In this document: piece by piece, positions 18,708-27,641 of the stretch
Layout: each line of letters opens with the position of its first letter
How positions within the stretch are numbered: position 1 is the stretch's first letter
NCBI RefSeq assembly: GCF_014269035.2
Contig: NZ_JABWRP020000001.1
Location: 62,001 to 126,000, forward strand
Source: Pseudomonas vlassakiae
Lineage (GTDB): Bacteria; Pseudomonadota; Gammaproteobacteria; Pseudomonadales; Pseudomonadaceae
Reading direction: 5' to 3'
Length of the DNA: 64,000 nucleotides
The notes under the pieces: model-generated
The model's input: only the letters and a program-made list of their open reading frames with translations
Told to the model about the DNA's origin: nothing
The model's database searches: none
Position numbers and translations under genes: made by a program

Positions 18708-18932
18708 TCACGCGGTGAGCGACTGACGGGTGCGGGCGATTACCGCCTGCAGGGGTTCCGAGTGGCTGTACTGTTCAGGGTACAGGCGTTCGGTGTGGCA
18801 GGCGATGCCGTGCTCGTCCACCAGGGTGAAGCTGAAGCTGCCCTTGCGTGGGGCAACGATTAGGCACTTCAACGGCGAGAAGGCTTGGGAGAGGGTGCCA
18901 ATGGCAGCCTGAATTTGATGATGAGTTTGCAT
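18708..18932 (-). CDS. Small conserved hypothetical protein (74 aa)
   Basis: From ATG 18932 (MQTHHQIQAAIGTLSQAF), with AGGA upstream; an in-frame GTG at 18959 is an alternative. The central segment KCLIVAPRKGSFSFTLVDEHGIACHTERLYPEQY suggests a small beta-rich soluble domain. Family unknown to me. The coding character and ribosome binding site make it likely to be real. Confidence 0.6.
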   Translation of the reverse strand: MQTHHQIQAAIGTLSQAFSPLKCLIVAPRKGSFSFTLVDEHGIACHTERLYPEQYSHSEPLQAVIARTRQSLTA

Positions 18933-19886
18933 GTTATTGGAGGTTCCTGCTTTAAACACGGGGTTTATGATCCGTGCATGATAGAAACGTTCCAGTGACG
19001 CCTTTATTAAGGGACGAACGAACCTGACTGGAACAGGGCAGCCAGAGAGAGCGCAATCAAGTGTGGGCGCTTGGGCTGACTGGTAGGTACTTCAGAAGGC
19101 AGGCAACACGCCGGGGCCAAGGTTCTAGGCCGTCGGGGTGGAATCCTGATCAATCTTCCGGTTGATTCGTGCTTGAACAGCGCTGGGCTGGCGAGTGAAT
19201 CATCGAGGGGGCCGGTCCTGGTTTCAGCAGCGATCGTTCGGGAGAGCGATGGGCTGCAAGGACGCTTCTGGCCAGAATTGACTTTCAGCTTGGGTACTAA
19301 CGGAGCGCACCTTAGCGAAAATAGACGGCCTTTGCAAGCATTGCGTGTTTCTTCAGGCGAGCCGCGCAGTATGGCGTGTGTTTCGCCTCATGGGAAGGGG
19401 GGCAACCGGCGTCCAACTGGCCCCGATGTGCCAATTTCGTGCATCCAAACGCAGGCTTTCAGTGCACTTGTACACATTCGAGGCATGACTTGTAACACGC
19501 TGGCAACAGCCTTTCTCATGCTCGCCAATGACTTGACTGGCACCTTAAGTCAATGAAAAAAAACACTAATTTTTGCTGGTGAAAAAATCGTCAGTTTGAC
19601 CGTAAGCCCCATTTCTCGGGGGTTCGCGGCCTCATTGGCGGGGTTGTCCACCGAGTTATCCACAGGAACTGTGGATTGTCCCAAGCGCTTGCTCTAGGAC
19701 GGGCGTGCCAGCACCTCAGAGAACTGTCCGACAATCGATGGGCACCTGCCGACCCTCTAGTCATCCACTCGGAAACGTCAAGAAAAAATCATCGAAAAAA
19801 AATTGAAATCCGCCGGAAATCGCCAGGTCATGCACAAAAAAAAGGAGTACAGTTGCGCGCCCTTCGAGTTGCCATCCCTGTCGGTC
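18933..19886. other. Unassigned intergenic stretch of about 950 bp
   Basis: No convincing gene is visible. A 127-codon frame at 19173-19556 has unusual amino-acid content and no ribosome binding site. The right-hand third is AT-rich (19550-19600 and 19785-19850) and carries the DnaA-like boxes at 19644-19678. A strong AAAGGAG at 19841-19847 leads only into a 16-codon TTG frame that ends at 19903. A small RNA could lie here, but I see no clear promoter plus terminator pair. Confidence 0.5.
19644..19678. promoter_or_regulatory. Cluster of DnaA-box-like 9-mers
   Basis: TTATCCACA at 19656-19664 is a perfect DnaA box. TTGTCCACC (19644-19652) is close to it, and TGTGGATTG (19670-19678) is the reverse orientation with two differences. 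The inverted pair could form a small hairpin. DnaA may bind here to regulate transcription or titrate DnaA; this is an inference from motif matches. Confidence 0.5.
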
Positions 19887-20249
19887 ATGAAGTTTCGCGG
19901 TAAACCCCTCGCCAGTCCCGTTGTTGCCTCATCAGCCCCTGCGCCCAGACGCTTTTCCCTTAAAGTGGCCCTCTGGCTGCTCGATAGCCCGAGCCTGGGT
20001 GACAAGCCACAGATCAAGCATATTGCCGGGCACCTGCTCAAGCAGCCCGCGCGCGAAGGTGTGGTGGTGGCGCAGAGCCGGTTGGGGCAAATGCTCTGCC
20101 GTGATTGCGGCAATGCCCGGGACCGTCGCATCGGCCATGAACTGCTGCGTCAGGCGGCACGGGCCGGGGACCAGCGGGCGCAGCTGGAGTATGCGCGGCT
20201 GTTCGAGACCGATGCGGCGAAACAGGCGCCCGACCGGGCAGACTGGTAA
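19887..20249 (+). CDS. Sel1-like repeat protein (120 aa)
   Basis: From ATG 19887 (MKFRGKPLASPV); in-frame starts further up (19803, and an ATG near 19830) are possible. The C-terminal half, QSRLGQMLCRDCGNARDRRIGHELLRQAARAGDQRAQLEYARLFE, has the spacing of Sel1-type alpha/alpha repeats, which mediate protein contacts. A Cys pair (CRDC) is present. It lies 37 bp upstream of rmuC and may be cotranscribed with it. The specific role is unknown. Confidence 0.65.
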   Translation: MKFRGKPLASPVVASSAPAPRRFSLKVALWLLDSPSLGDKPQIKHIAGHLLKQPAREGVVVAQSRLGQMLCRDCGNARDRRIGHELLRQAARAGDQRAQLEYARLFETDAAKQAPDRADW

Positions 20250-20286
20250 GCTGCACACAACTCGCAATGGTGTGATCGGGGTACGC

Positions 20287-21774
20287 ATGGCAGTGGATCT
20301 GGCCAGCATTCTGCTGGGCTTGGTGGCAGGGGCATTGCCTTGCCTTGGGTGGGTCATGCACGTGCAGCGCCGTCAGGCTGCGCGCCACGGCGAGCAGGCC
20401 TTGCTCGAAGAGCGCCTGAACAGTGCGCAGTTGGCCCAGGCTGGCCTGCAGGCGCAACTGGAGGCCAGCCGCGACGAAGTAAGCGACCTCAGCGAAGCCA
20501 ACGCCGTCAAGCAGGCCCAGCTGGCCGCCCAGGGCCGTGAACTGGAACTGCTGCAGATCGATCGCGATAACGCCCGTGATGCGGCCCACGCCTGGCACAT
20601 CGAACGCGCCACTCGCGAAGCTGAATTGCGTCGTCTTGAGGCTCAGACCGCGCGCCTGGAGGCCGAGCTGCGCGAGCAGCAGGACAGCCACCAGCAGCGC
20701 CTGGAAGACCTGCAGGAGGCCCGTGACACCCTGCGCGCCCAGTTTGCCGACCTGGCCACGAAAATCTTCGACGAGCGCGAACAGCGCTTCGCCCAGACCA
20801 GCCAGCAGCACCTGGGCCAGTTGCTCGACCCGCTCAAGGAGCGCATCCAGGCGTTCGAAAAACGTGTCGAGGAAAGCTACCAGCAGGAGGCCCGCGAGCG
20901 CTTCTCGCTGGGCAAGGAGCTGGAGCGTCTGCAACAACTCAACCTGCGGCTGTCAGACGAAGCCACCAACCTCACACAGGCCCTCAAGGGCCAGAAGACC
21001 CAGGGTAACTGGGGTGAGCTCATTCTTGAACGGGTGCTGGAACATGCCGGCCTGGAAAAAGGCCGCGAATACCAGACCCAGGTCAGCCTGAAGAGTGCCG
21101 ATGGCGAGCGCTTTCAGCCTGACGTGCTGATCATGCTGCCCGGTGACAAGCAGGTGGTGGTCGACGCCAAGGTCAGCCTTACCGCCTACCAGCAATTTGT
21201 CGGCAGCAACGACGAGGCTGCCCTCAAGCAGCACGTGCAGTCGCTGCGTAACCACGTCAAAGGCCTGTCGGGCAAGGACTACAATCGCCTCGAAGGCCTG
21301 CACAGCCTGGATTTCGTGCTGTTGTTCGTGCCGATCGAGGCCGCTTTCTCGGCGGCGCTGCAGGCCGAACCCAACCTGTTCCAGGAAGCGTTCGACCGGC
21401 AGATCGTGATCGTCAGCCCGACCACTTTACTGGCCACCCTGCGGGTCATCGACAGCCTGTGGAAACAGGAGCGCCAGGGCCAGAACGCCCGAGAGATCGC
21501 CGAGCGCGCCGGTTGGCTGTATGACAAGTTCGTGCTGTTCATCCAGGACCTGGACGAGCTGGGCAACCGCCTCCAGCAGGTCGACAAGGCCTACGCCGCA
21601 GCTCGCAACAAACTGTGTGAAGGGCGCGGCAACCTGGTCAGCCGCAGCGAACAGCTCAAGCTGCTCGGTGCACGCGCCAGCAAGAGCCTGCCGGCCGATC
21701 TGCTCGAACGGGCCCTGTCAGACGAAGCGCTGGCCGACGAGGCGGTTACTGAACCAGGCTCAGATGGCGATTGA
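20287..21774 (+). CDS. rmuC: DNA recombination protein RmuC
   Basis: 495 residues from ATG 20287. It has an N-terminal membrane anchor (LASILLGLVAGALPCLGWVMHV), then a coiled coil of about 150 residues rich in Glu, Gln and Arg, and then the conserved nuclease-like core with GNWGELILERVLEHAGLEKGREY and DVLIMLPGDKQVVVDAKVSL. RmuC limits inversions between short repeats. Its 3' end overlaps the 3' end of the convergent kinase gene by 29 bp. Confidence 0.93.
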   Translation: MAVDLASILLGLVAGALPCLGWVMHVQRRQAARHGEQALLEERLNSAQLAQAGLQAQLEASRDEVSDLSEANAVKQAQLAAQGRELELLQIDRDNARDAAHAWHIERATREAELRRLEAQTARLEAELREQQDSHQQRLEDLQEARDTLRAQFADLATKIFDEREQRFAQTSQQHLGQLLDPLKERIQAFEKRVEESYQQEARERFSLGKELERLQQLNLRLSDEATNLTQALKGQKTQGNWGELILERVLEHAGLEKGREYQTQVSLKSADGERFQPDVLIMLPGDKQVVVDAKVSLTAYQQFVGSNDEAALKQHVQSLRNHVKGLSGKDYNRLEGLHSLDFVLLFVPIEAAFSAALQAEPNLFQEAFDRQIVIVSPTTLLATLRVIDSLWKQERQGQNAREIAERAGWLYDKFVLFIQDLDELGNRLQQVDKAYAAARNKLCEGRGNLVSRSEQLKLLGARASKSLPADLLERALSDEALADEAVTEPGSDGD

Positions 21775-24700
21775 GCAGGGCGCGCAAGGCCGCCGGCTTC
21801 ACCGGTTTGGCCAGGTAGTCCAGGCCTGCGGCATGCACGGTGGCCAAGGTTTCCTTGCTGCCGTCGGCGCTGATCACCACGCCGGGCACCGGCTCGCCCA
21901 GGCGCGCACGTAACCAGCCCATCAGCCCGGTGCCGGTTTCGCCGTCATCCAGGTGAAAGTCCACCAACGCCAGGTGCGGGCGCATGCCCTTGGCCAGCAA
22001 CGCTTCGCACTCGGCGCGGTTGCGCGCAGTCCATACCTGGCAACCCCAGCGGCTGAGCAGGCTGTTCATGCCGATCAGGATGCTGTCTTCGTTGTCCACG
22101 CACAGCACCTGCAAGCCGGCCAGCGGCTGGCTCGCGGTTTCTACCGGGGCGCTCGGCGCCGCTGCGGCCTGATGGGCAATCGGTACACGGACGCGGAACA
22201 CCGTGCCCTTGCCGGGCCAGGAGCGCACCTCCAGCGTGTGGCCAAGCACCCGGCACAGGCCGTCGGCGATCGCCAGGCCGAGGCCGAGGCCTTTTTCGGC
22301 GCGGGTCTGGTGGCTGTCCAGGCGCTTGAATTCCTGGAAAATCACCTGCAGCTTGTCGTCGGCGATACCTGGGCCACGGTCCCAGACCTCCAGCCACAGG
22401 TGCTCGCCCTGGCGGCGTGCACCCAGCAGGATCGGGCTCTTGCCGTAGCGCAAGGCATTGGTGAGGAAGTTCTGCAGCACCCGGCGCAGCAGTTTCATGT
22501 CGCTGTTGACCCGCAGACGGCTGCCGCGCAAGCGGAATTCCAGGCCCTTCTCGGCGGCCAGCACCTTGAACTCGGCGCCAAGGGTGTCGAACAGTTCATT
22601 GAGGGCGAAGGGTTTGGCGTCGGGGGTGATCTTGCCGTTTTCCAGGCGCGAGATGTCCAGCAGGTCGCTGATCAGCTCTTCGGCCGAGCGCAGCGAGCTG
22701 TCCATGTGCTGCACCAGCTGCTGGGCCTCTTCGTTCATGCCTTCGGCCTGCTGCGACAGGGCGGCGGAGAACAGTCGCGCAGCGTTCAGCGGCTGCATCA
22801 GGTCATGGCTGACTGCAGCGAGGAAGCGGGTCTTGGACTTGCTCACCGCTTCGGCCTGGCTCTTGGCTTCTGACAGTGCCTGGTTGAGTTGCGACAGCTC
22901 GTGAGTACGTTCGGCCACGCGCTGCTCCAGGCGTTCGTTGGCGTCGCGCAACGCCTGTTCGGCTTCGCGGAATGGCGTGATGTCGGTGAAACTCATGACA
23001 AAGCCACCACCGGGCATCGGGTTGCCGATCAGCTCGATGACCCGGCCATTGGGAAACAACCGCTCGGAAGAGTGGGCGCGGCCTTGGCGCATCCAGTGCA
23101 GGCGCCGTGCCACATGGACTTGTGCCTCGCCCGGGCCGCACAGGCCGCGCTCGGCGTTGTAGCGGATGATGTCGGCGATCGGCCGGCCGACGCTGATCAG
23201 CCCCTCGGGATAGTTGAAGAGCTCCAGGTAACGGCGGTTCCATGCCACCAGATGCAGGTTCTGGTCGACCACGCTGATGCCCTGGTTGATGTTTTCGATG
23301 GCACCCTGCAGCAACGCGCGGTTGAACTGCAGCACTTCGCTGGCTTCGTCGGCGATGCGCACCACGTCTTCAAGCTGCATGTCGCGGCCTTCGATGGCGG
23401 CCTTGACCACGGCACGGGTCGAGGAGGTGCCGAGCACACCGGCGAGCAGGCGTTCGGTGTGTTCGATCCAGTCGCCATCGGCGTTCTGGTTGGGGTTGAA
23501 ACCCTTGCCCTGGCGGTAGGCGAAGCGGATGAAGCTTTGCCGCGCGCGCTCCTCGCCGACGAAGCGCGAGGCGAGGGTGAGCAGGTCTTCGATCTGCACG
23601 GCCAGCAACGGTTTGCTGCTGGGCCGGGCGCTGGTCTGCTGGCCGATGAAGCGGCCTGCCTGCCAGTGTTCAGACACGCGGGTGCGCGACAACATCGACA
23701 CCCAGACAAACAGCGTGAAGTTACCCGCCAGCGACAGCACTACCCCCTGGGTCAAAGGGCTGATCGGCAGGTCGAGCGGGTTGCCATGCAGCCAGGCCAG
23801 GCCCGGGAACAACCCCAGCGACAGGCCCAGGCTATGGGCGATGATCGGCAGCACCAGGGTGTAGAACCACAGGAAGATGCCCGCTGCCAGGCCGGCGAAC
23901 ACGCCACGGCGGTTGGCCTGCTTCCAGTACAGCGCGCCGAGCATGGCCGGGGTCAGCTGGGTGACGGCGGCGAAGGCGATCTGGCCGATGGTCGCCAGGC
24001 TCGCAGTGGAACCGAGCAGGCGGTAGCTGACATAGGCCAGCAGCAGGATCACCACGATGGTCACCCGGCGTACCGACAGCATCCAGTGGCGGAACGCTTC
24101 GAACGGCCGCTCGGCATTGTTGCGGCGCAGCAGCCAGGGCAGCAGCATGTCGTTGGAGACCATGGTCGACAGCGCTACCGCCTCGACGATGACCATGCCG
24201 GTAGCGGCCGAAGCACCGCCGATGAAAGCCAGCAGGGCCAGGCTGGGGTGGGCTTCGGCCAGCGGCAGGCTGATGACGAAGGAGTCGGATATCACCGTGC
24301 CCGGCAGCAGCATCTGCCCGGCCAGGGCGATCGGCACCACGAACAGCGCGGCCAGGGCCAGGTACAGCGGGAACACCCAGCGCGCCAGGCGCATGTCCTG
24401 GGGTTCGATGTTCTCCACCACGGTGACATGGAACTGCCGTGGCAGGCAGATGATCGCCATCATCGCCACGGCGGTTTGCACCACCATCGACGGCCAGTTG
24501 ATGGTTTCCTGCCAATAGCTGTCCAGTTGCACCGACTGGCGCGCCTGGCTGAGCAGGTCGTCGAAGCCGTCATACAGGTTGAACACCACGAAGACACCCA
24601 CCGCGAGGAATGCCAGCAGCTTGATCAGCGACTCGAAGGCGATCGCCAGGACCATGCCGCGGTGGTGCTCGGTGACGTCCAGGCTGCGGGTGCCGAAAAC

Positions 24701-25222
24701 GATGGCGAACAGCGCCAGCACCAGCGACACCACCAACGCGGTGTCCTGCACCCGCGTGCCTGTAGCGTCGGCGTTGGCGCCGATCAGCAGGTTGACGCCG
24801 AGGACGATGCCCTTGAGCTGCAGGGCGATATAAGGCAGCACGCCAACCAGGCAAATCAGCGCCACCACCACGGCCAGGGACTGCGACTTGCCATAGCGGG
24901 CGGCGATGAAGTCAGCGATCGAGGTGATGTTCTGCTGCTTGCTGATCAGCACCATCTTCTGCAGCACCCACGGCGCGAAAATCAGCAGCAGGATCGGCCC
25001 GAGGTAGATCGGCAGGAACGCCCACAGCTGTTCCGCGGCCTGGCCGACCGCGCCGAAGAACGTCCAGCTGGTGCAGTACACCGCCAGCGACAGGCTGTAC
25101 ACCCAGGCACGCAGGCGCGGCGGCAACGGCGTGCTGCGGCGGTCGCCGTAGAAGGCGATGGCGAACATGACGGCCATATAGGCCAGGGCGACCACGGCGA
25201 TCAGCCCGCTGGACAACGACAT
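21746..25222 (-). CDS. mxtR: SLC5-type symporter/hybrid histidine kinase (MxtR/CrbS-like)
   Basis: 1158 residues. Residues ~1-500 form a sodium:solute symporter domain with about thirteen helices. A PAS region (~640-760) follows, then a coiled coil, HisKA with His806 in VSHDLMQPLNAAR, an ATPase domain with WDRGPGIADDK and GLGLGLAIADG, and a receiver with Asp1088 in LVDFHLDDG. This architecture is that of MxtR/CrbS, which with an orphan regulator (ErdR/CrbR) controls acetate use through acs in pseudomonads and vibrios. CCGGAG precedes the start at 25222. The cognate regulator is not in this window. CbrA is related, but it lacks the C-terminal receiver. Confidence 0.88.
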   Translation of the reverse strand: MSLSSGLIAVVALAYMAVMFAIAFYGDRRSTPLPPRLRAWVYSLSLAVYCTSWTFFGAVGQAAEQLWAFLPIYLGPILLLIFAPWVLQKMVLISKQQNITSIADFIAARYGKSQSLAVVVALICLVGVLPYIALQLKGIVLGVNLLIGANADATGTRVQDTALVVSLVLALFAIVFGTRSLDVTEHHRGMVLAIAFESLIKLLAFLAVGVFVVFNLYDGFDDLLSQARQSVQLDSYWQETINWPSMVVQTAVAMMAIICLPRQFHVTVVENIEPQDMRLARWVFPLYLALAALFVVPIALAGQMLLPGTVISDSFVISLPLAEAHPSLALLAFIGGASAATGMVIVEAVALSTMVSNDMLLPWLLRRNNAERPFEAFRHWMLSVRRVTIVVILLLAYVSYRLLGSTASLATIGQIAFAAVTQLTPAMLGALYWKQANRRGVFAGLAAGIFLWFYTLVLPIIAHSLGLSLGLFPGLAWLHGNPLDLPISPLTQGVVLSLAGNFTLFVWVSMLSRTRVSEHWQAGRFIGQQTSARPSSKPLLAVQIEDLLTLASRFVGEERARQSFIRFAYRQGKGFNPNQNADGDWIEHTERLLAGVLGTSSTRAVVKAAIEGRDMQLEDVVRIADEASEVLQFNRALLQGAIENINQGISVVDQNLHLVAWNRRYLELFNYPEGLISVGRPIADIIRYNAERGLCGPGEAQVHVARRLHWMRQGRAHSSERLFPNGRVIELIGNPMPGGGFVMSFTDITPFREAEQALRDANERLEQRVAERTHELSQLNQALSEAKSQAEAVSKSKTRFLAAVSHDLMQPLNAARLFSAALSQQAEGMNEEAQQLVQHMDSSLRSAEELISDLLDISRLENGKITPDAKPFALNELFDTLGAEFKVLAAEKGLEFRLRGSRLRVNSDMKLLRRVLQNFLTNALRYGKSPILLGARRQGEHLWLEVWDRGPGIADDKLQVIFQEFKRLDSHQTRAEKGLGLGLAIADGLCRVLGHTLEVRSWPGKGTVFRVRVPIAHQAAAAPSAPVETASQPLAGLQVLCVDNEDSILIGMNSLLSRWGCQVWTARNRAECEALLAKGMRPHLALVDFHLDDGETGTGLMGWLRARLGEPVPGVVISADGSKETLATVHAAGLDYLAKPVKPAALRALLNRHLSLVQ

Positions 25223-25387
25223 GAAAACTCCGGAGCAAGAAAGATAACGCGGTCCCGATCAATCAGTCTGGCACGCGGGCGGCGGTTCGTCAGCGCCGAC
25301 GATGGTCGCAGCGGCGAGTCGTCGCAGGTTCGTCTTTTGCCTGCACTGGCCAATTCGCGGGTACTGCGAAGGTGCCGAAAGCGACGC

Positions 25388-25432
25388 GGCACCCTCTTAG
25401 GAGCGGGTTTACCCGCGAAGCGGCCGGAGCAG
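25388..25432. repeat. REP element
   Basis: GAGCGGGTTTACCCGCGAAG at 25401-25420, with flanking CTCTTAG and CGGCCGG, matches the core of the P. putida REP family. It lies between the ends of the kinase promoter region and the MFS gene. Confidence 0.6.
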
Positions 25433-25438
25433 GCAACA

Positions 25439-26617
25439 TCAACCCCGACGTGTACCCAGCCAGTAGAAGACGCCCGCCAGTATCACCGACATCACCAGCA
25501 GGTAGAAGATCACCCCCGGCCACCACCGCCCCAGGGCGAACCCCACCATTACCGGCCCCAGCGCCGCCCCGAGGTTGGACAGGTTCTGCGCCCCGTAATA
25601 CACCCCGCGCAGGTGCTCCGGGGCAATCAGGTCGATGAACATGTACTCGGCGGGTATGACGATGATTTCACCGAGGGTGAACACCAGCATCGCCAGGCAC
25701 CACGCCACTACCGATCCGGCCATGGCAAAGCCGAGCAGCCCGGCGATGAACAGCGCCATGCCGGCCAGCAGCCAGGGCATAAGCTGCTGGCGACCGATGC
25801 GTCGACCGATCAGGTACTGCAGGGCTATCACCGTCACCGCGTTGGTCGTGACCAGATAACCGACCAACCGTGCCGCCTCGCTGGCGCTGCTGGTCACCAC
25901 CAGGTACTGCGACAGATAGGCGGTGAACTGGCCGAAGACAACTGCGCTCAGTACGCCGCCCAGGGTGAAGCACACCAGTCGACGGTCGCGCGCCAGCCCT
26001 AGCGCAACCTGGCTGAACCCGGCGCCCGGCGGCACCTGCGCGCTGGCCTGCAGGCCACGGTCGCCAAGCCGCCAGTAGGCCAGGCACATGCCCAGGCCGG
26101 TGAGCGCCGAAGCGATGAAAGGCAGATGGTCGTCCAGCTCCAGCATGGCCACGCCAAGCAGCGGGCCGACGGCATAACCGACGTTGCTCAAGGTGTACTT
26201 GATGGCGAACACCTCGGCCCGTTGCTCCACCGGCAGCAGCGCGCAGAAGCCGGCCTTGGCGGCGATGTCGACCACCGCCAGGGCCAGGTTGATCAGCACC
26301 AGGCAGCTGAAGAACAGCCACACCGAACGGCTGGCGATGGCGATTACGAAGGCGAGGGCGAAGACCAGCGTGCTGGCGCTGACCAGGGTGTGGTTGCGCA
26401 CGGTGTCGACCAGGTGCCCGCCATACAGGCTCAGCAATGAGGCGACGATCAGCGCGCCACCGATCAGCAAGCCGATCTGGCCGACCGACAGTTGGAAGTT
26501 GTCGGCCAGGTAGACCACCAGGTAGGGCAGGGTGATAGCGCGGGCGACAGTCAGCGAGAAGGTGGTTGCCAGCAGCAGACGGACGCTGGCGGGGTAGCCT
26601 TTCATGGCAGCGAGCAT
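25439..26617 (-). CDS. MFS transporter (drug/dipeptide efflux-like)
   Basis: 392 residues from ATG 26617, which is preceded by AAGGA; the open frame to 26776 crosses the divergent promoter region and is not used. Twelve hydrophobic segments are visible, with a motif-A-like turn GGHLVDTVRNHTL after helix 2. The sequence is of the DHA1 MdtH/YdeE kind, which exports drugs or dipeptides. It diverges from the GntR gene, so the regulator may control both sides. Substrate unknown. Confidence 0.85.
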   Translation of the reverse strand: MLAAMKGYPASVRLLLATTFSLTVARAITLPYLVVYLADNFQLSVGQIGLLIGGALIVASLLSLYGGHLVDTVRNHTLVSASTLVFALAFVIAIASRSVWLFFSCLVLINLALAVVDIAAKAGFCALLPVEQRAEVFAIKYTLSNVGYAVGPLLGVAMLELDDHLPFIASALTGLGMCLAYWRLGDRGLQASAQVPPGAGFSQVALGLARDRRLVCFTLGGVLSAVVFGQFTAYLSQYLVVTSSASEAARLVGYLVTTNAVTVIALQYLIGRRIGRQQLMPWLLAGMALFIAGLLGFAMAGSVVAWCLAMLVFTLGEIIVIPAEYMFIDLIAPEHLRGVYYGAQNLSNLGAALGPVMVGFALGRWWPGVIFYLLVMSVILAGVFYWLGTRRG

Positions 26618-26733
26618 TGCCACGTCCTTGGTGTGGGGTAATTCGATGCTGGGAGGATAATTGAGACGGGCGGCGGCGACCAGCGGAGGATTGACAGCCT
26701 GCACCTCGCGGGGGAATACTCTCGACCAATTCA

Positions 26734-26749
26734 TATATATGTTTATATA
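26734..26749. promoter_or_regulatory. Inverted repeat in the GntR/MFS divergent promoter
   Basis: TATATA, a four-base spacer and TATATA form an AT-rich inverted repeat 21 bp before the gntR start. It is conspicuous in GC-rich flanks and suits an autoregulatory GntR operator overlapping a -10 region. Confidence 0.4.
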
Positions 26750-26770
26750 ACAAGAGACGAGAGCCGACCC

Positions 26771-27502
26771 ATGCACCCACTGTCCGGTGATGCTCGACTA
26801 CCCCGCTATCAACAGCTGCGCGATCATCTGATCGAGCAGATCGCCAATAACCGCTGGCGCCCGGGCGAGGCCATTCCCACCGAAGCTGCCCTGGCCAACG
26901 AGTTCGACATGTCTGTCGGCACCGTGCGCAAGGCCGTCGACGTGCTGGTCGCCGAAGGCGTGCTGGAGCGTCAGCAGGGCCGCGGCACCTTCATCCGCCG
27001 CCCGCAGTTCCAGTCTTCGCTGTTCCGCTTCTTCCGTTTCGAAAGCGCCAACGGCGAGCGGCTGATGCCGGAAAGCCGCATCCTCTCCATCGAGCCGGTG
27101 CCGGCCCCTTCGGCGGTTGCCCAGGCCTTGGGCCTGGTTGCCGAGGCCGAGGTCATTCGCATTGTCCGTACCCGTCTGCTCGGCGCCCAGCCGGTGCTTG
27201 CCGAGGAAATCTGGCTGCCGCGCCAGACCTTCCAACCCCTGCTCGACGTCGACCTGGATAGCAAAGGTCCGCTGCTCTACCCGATCTACGAGGAGCTGTG
27301 CGGCCAGGTGGTCGCCTACGCCGAGGAGACGCTGACCGCCGAAGCGGTCGATGCGGTGCATGGCCGCTTGTTGCAACTGCCGGCCAACAGCCCGGTCGTG
27401 GTGATCGAGCGCCTGGCCCGCGATTACGCTGGCAAACCGCTGGAATGGCGCCGCTCGCGCGGCCACGCGCAGCACTTCCGCTACCGCGTCGACATTCGCT
27501 GA
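26771..27502 (+). CDS. GntR-family (HutC/UTRA) transcriptional regulator
   Basis: 243 residues. The N-terminal winged helix reads LPRYQQLRDHLIEQIANNRWRPGEAIPTE...ANEFDMSVGTVRKAVDVLVAEGVLERQQGRGTF. The C-terminal UTRA ligand domain covers residues ~95-240 (VIRIVRTRLLGAQPVLAEEIWLP). UTRA regulators bind small metabolites such as sugar derivatives, histidine intermediates or organic acids. It diverges from one MFS gene and precedes another MFS and an amidohydrolase, its likely targets. Confidence 0.9.
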   Translation: MHPLSGDARLPRYQQLRDHLIEQIANNRWRPGEAIPTEAALANEFDMSVGTVRKAVDVLVAEGVLERQQGRGTFIRRPQFQSSLFRFFRFESANGERLMPESRILSIEPVPAPSAVAQALGLVAEAEVIRIVRTRLLGAQPVLAEEIWLPRQTFQPLLDVDLDSKGPLLYPIYEELCGQVVAYAEETLTAEAVDAVHGRLLQLPANSPVVVIERLARDYAGKPLEWRRSRGHAQHFRYRVDIR

Positions 27503-27536
27503 GCCGTTAAACCGGCTGCTTCGCCCGTTACCCGTC

Positions 27537-27558
27537 TGCGCCGTTCTGCCACGGCGCA
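27537..27558 (+). repeat. Hairpin between gntR and the MFS gene
   Basis: TGCGCCGT pairs perfectly with ACGGCGCA around a six-base loop. No T-run follows, so it is not a classic terminator. It may stabilise or process the transcript. Confidence 0.35.
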
Positions 27559-27641
27559 GTGGCTTCGCCTGTCCGGTCGCGGGCCTGCCAGCGCTTTGGC
27601 ACGCCCGGCCGTCACACACACGACTAAGAAGGATAACAACC

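Noticed and set aside
19173..19556. 127-codon frame in the intergenic gap before the Sel1-like gene
   Set aside because: No Shine-Dalgarno, unusual composition for this genome and no motif; kept only as part of the unassigned stretch.
22889..26002. Open frame of over 1000 codons on the plus strand opposite the hybrid kinase and MFS gene
   Set aside because: It is a mirror of codon bias in GC-rich genes on the other strand, crosses two real genes and their promoter, and gives low-complexity Gln/His/Arg-rich protein.
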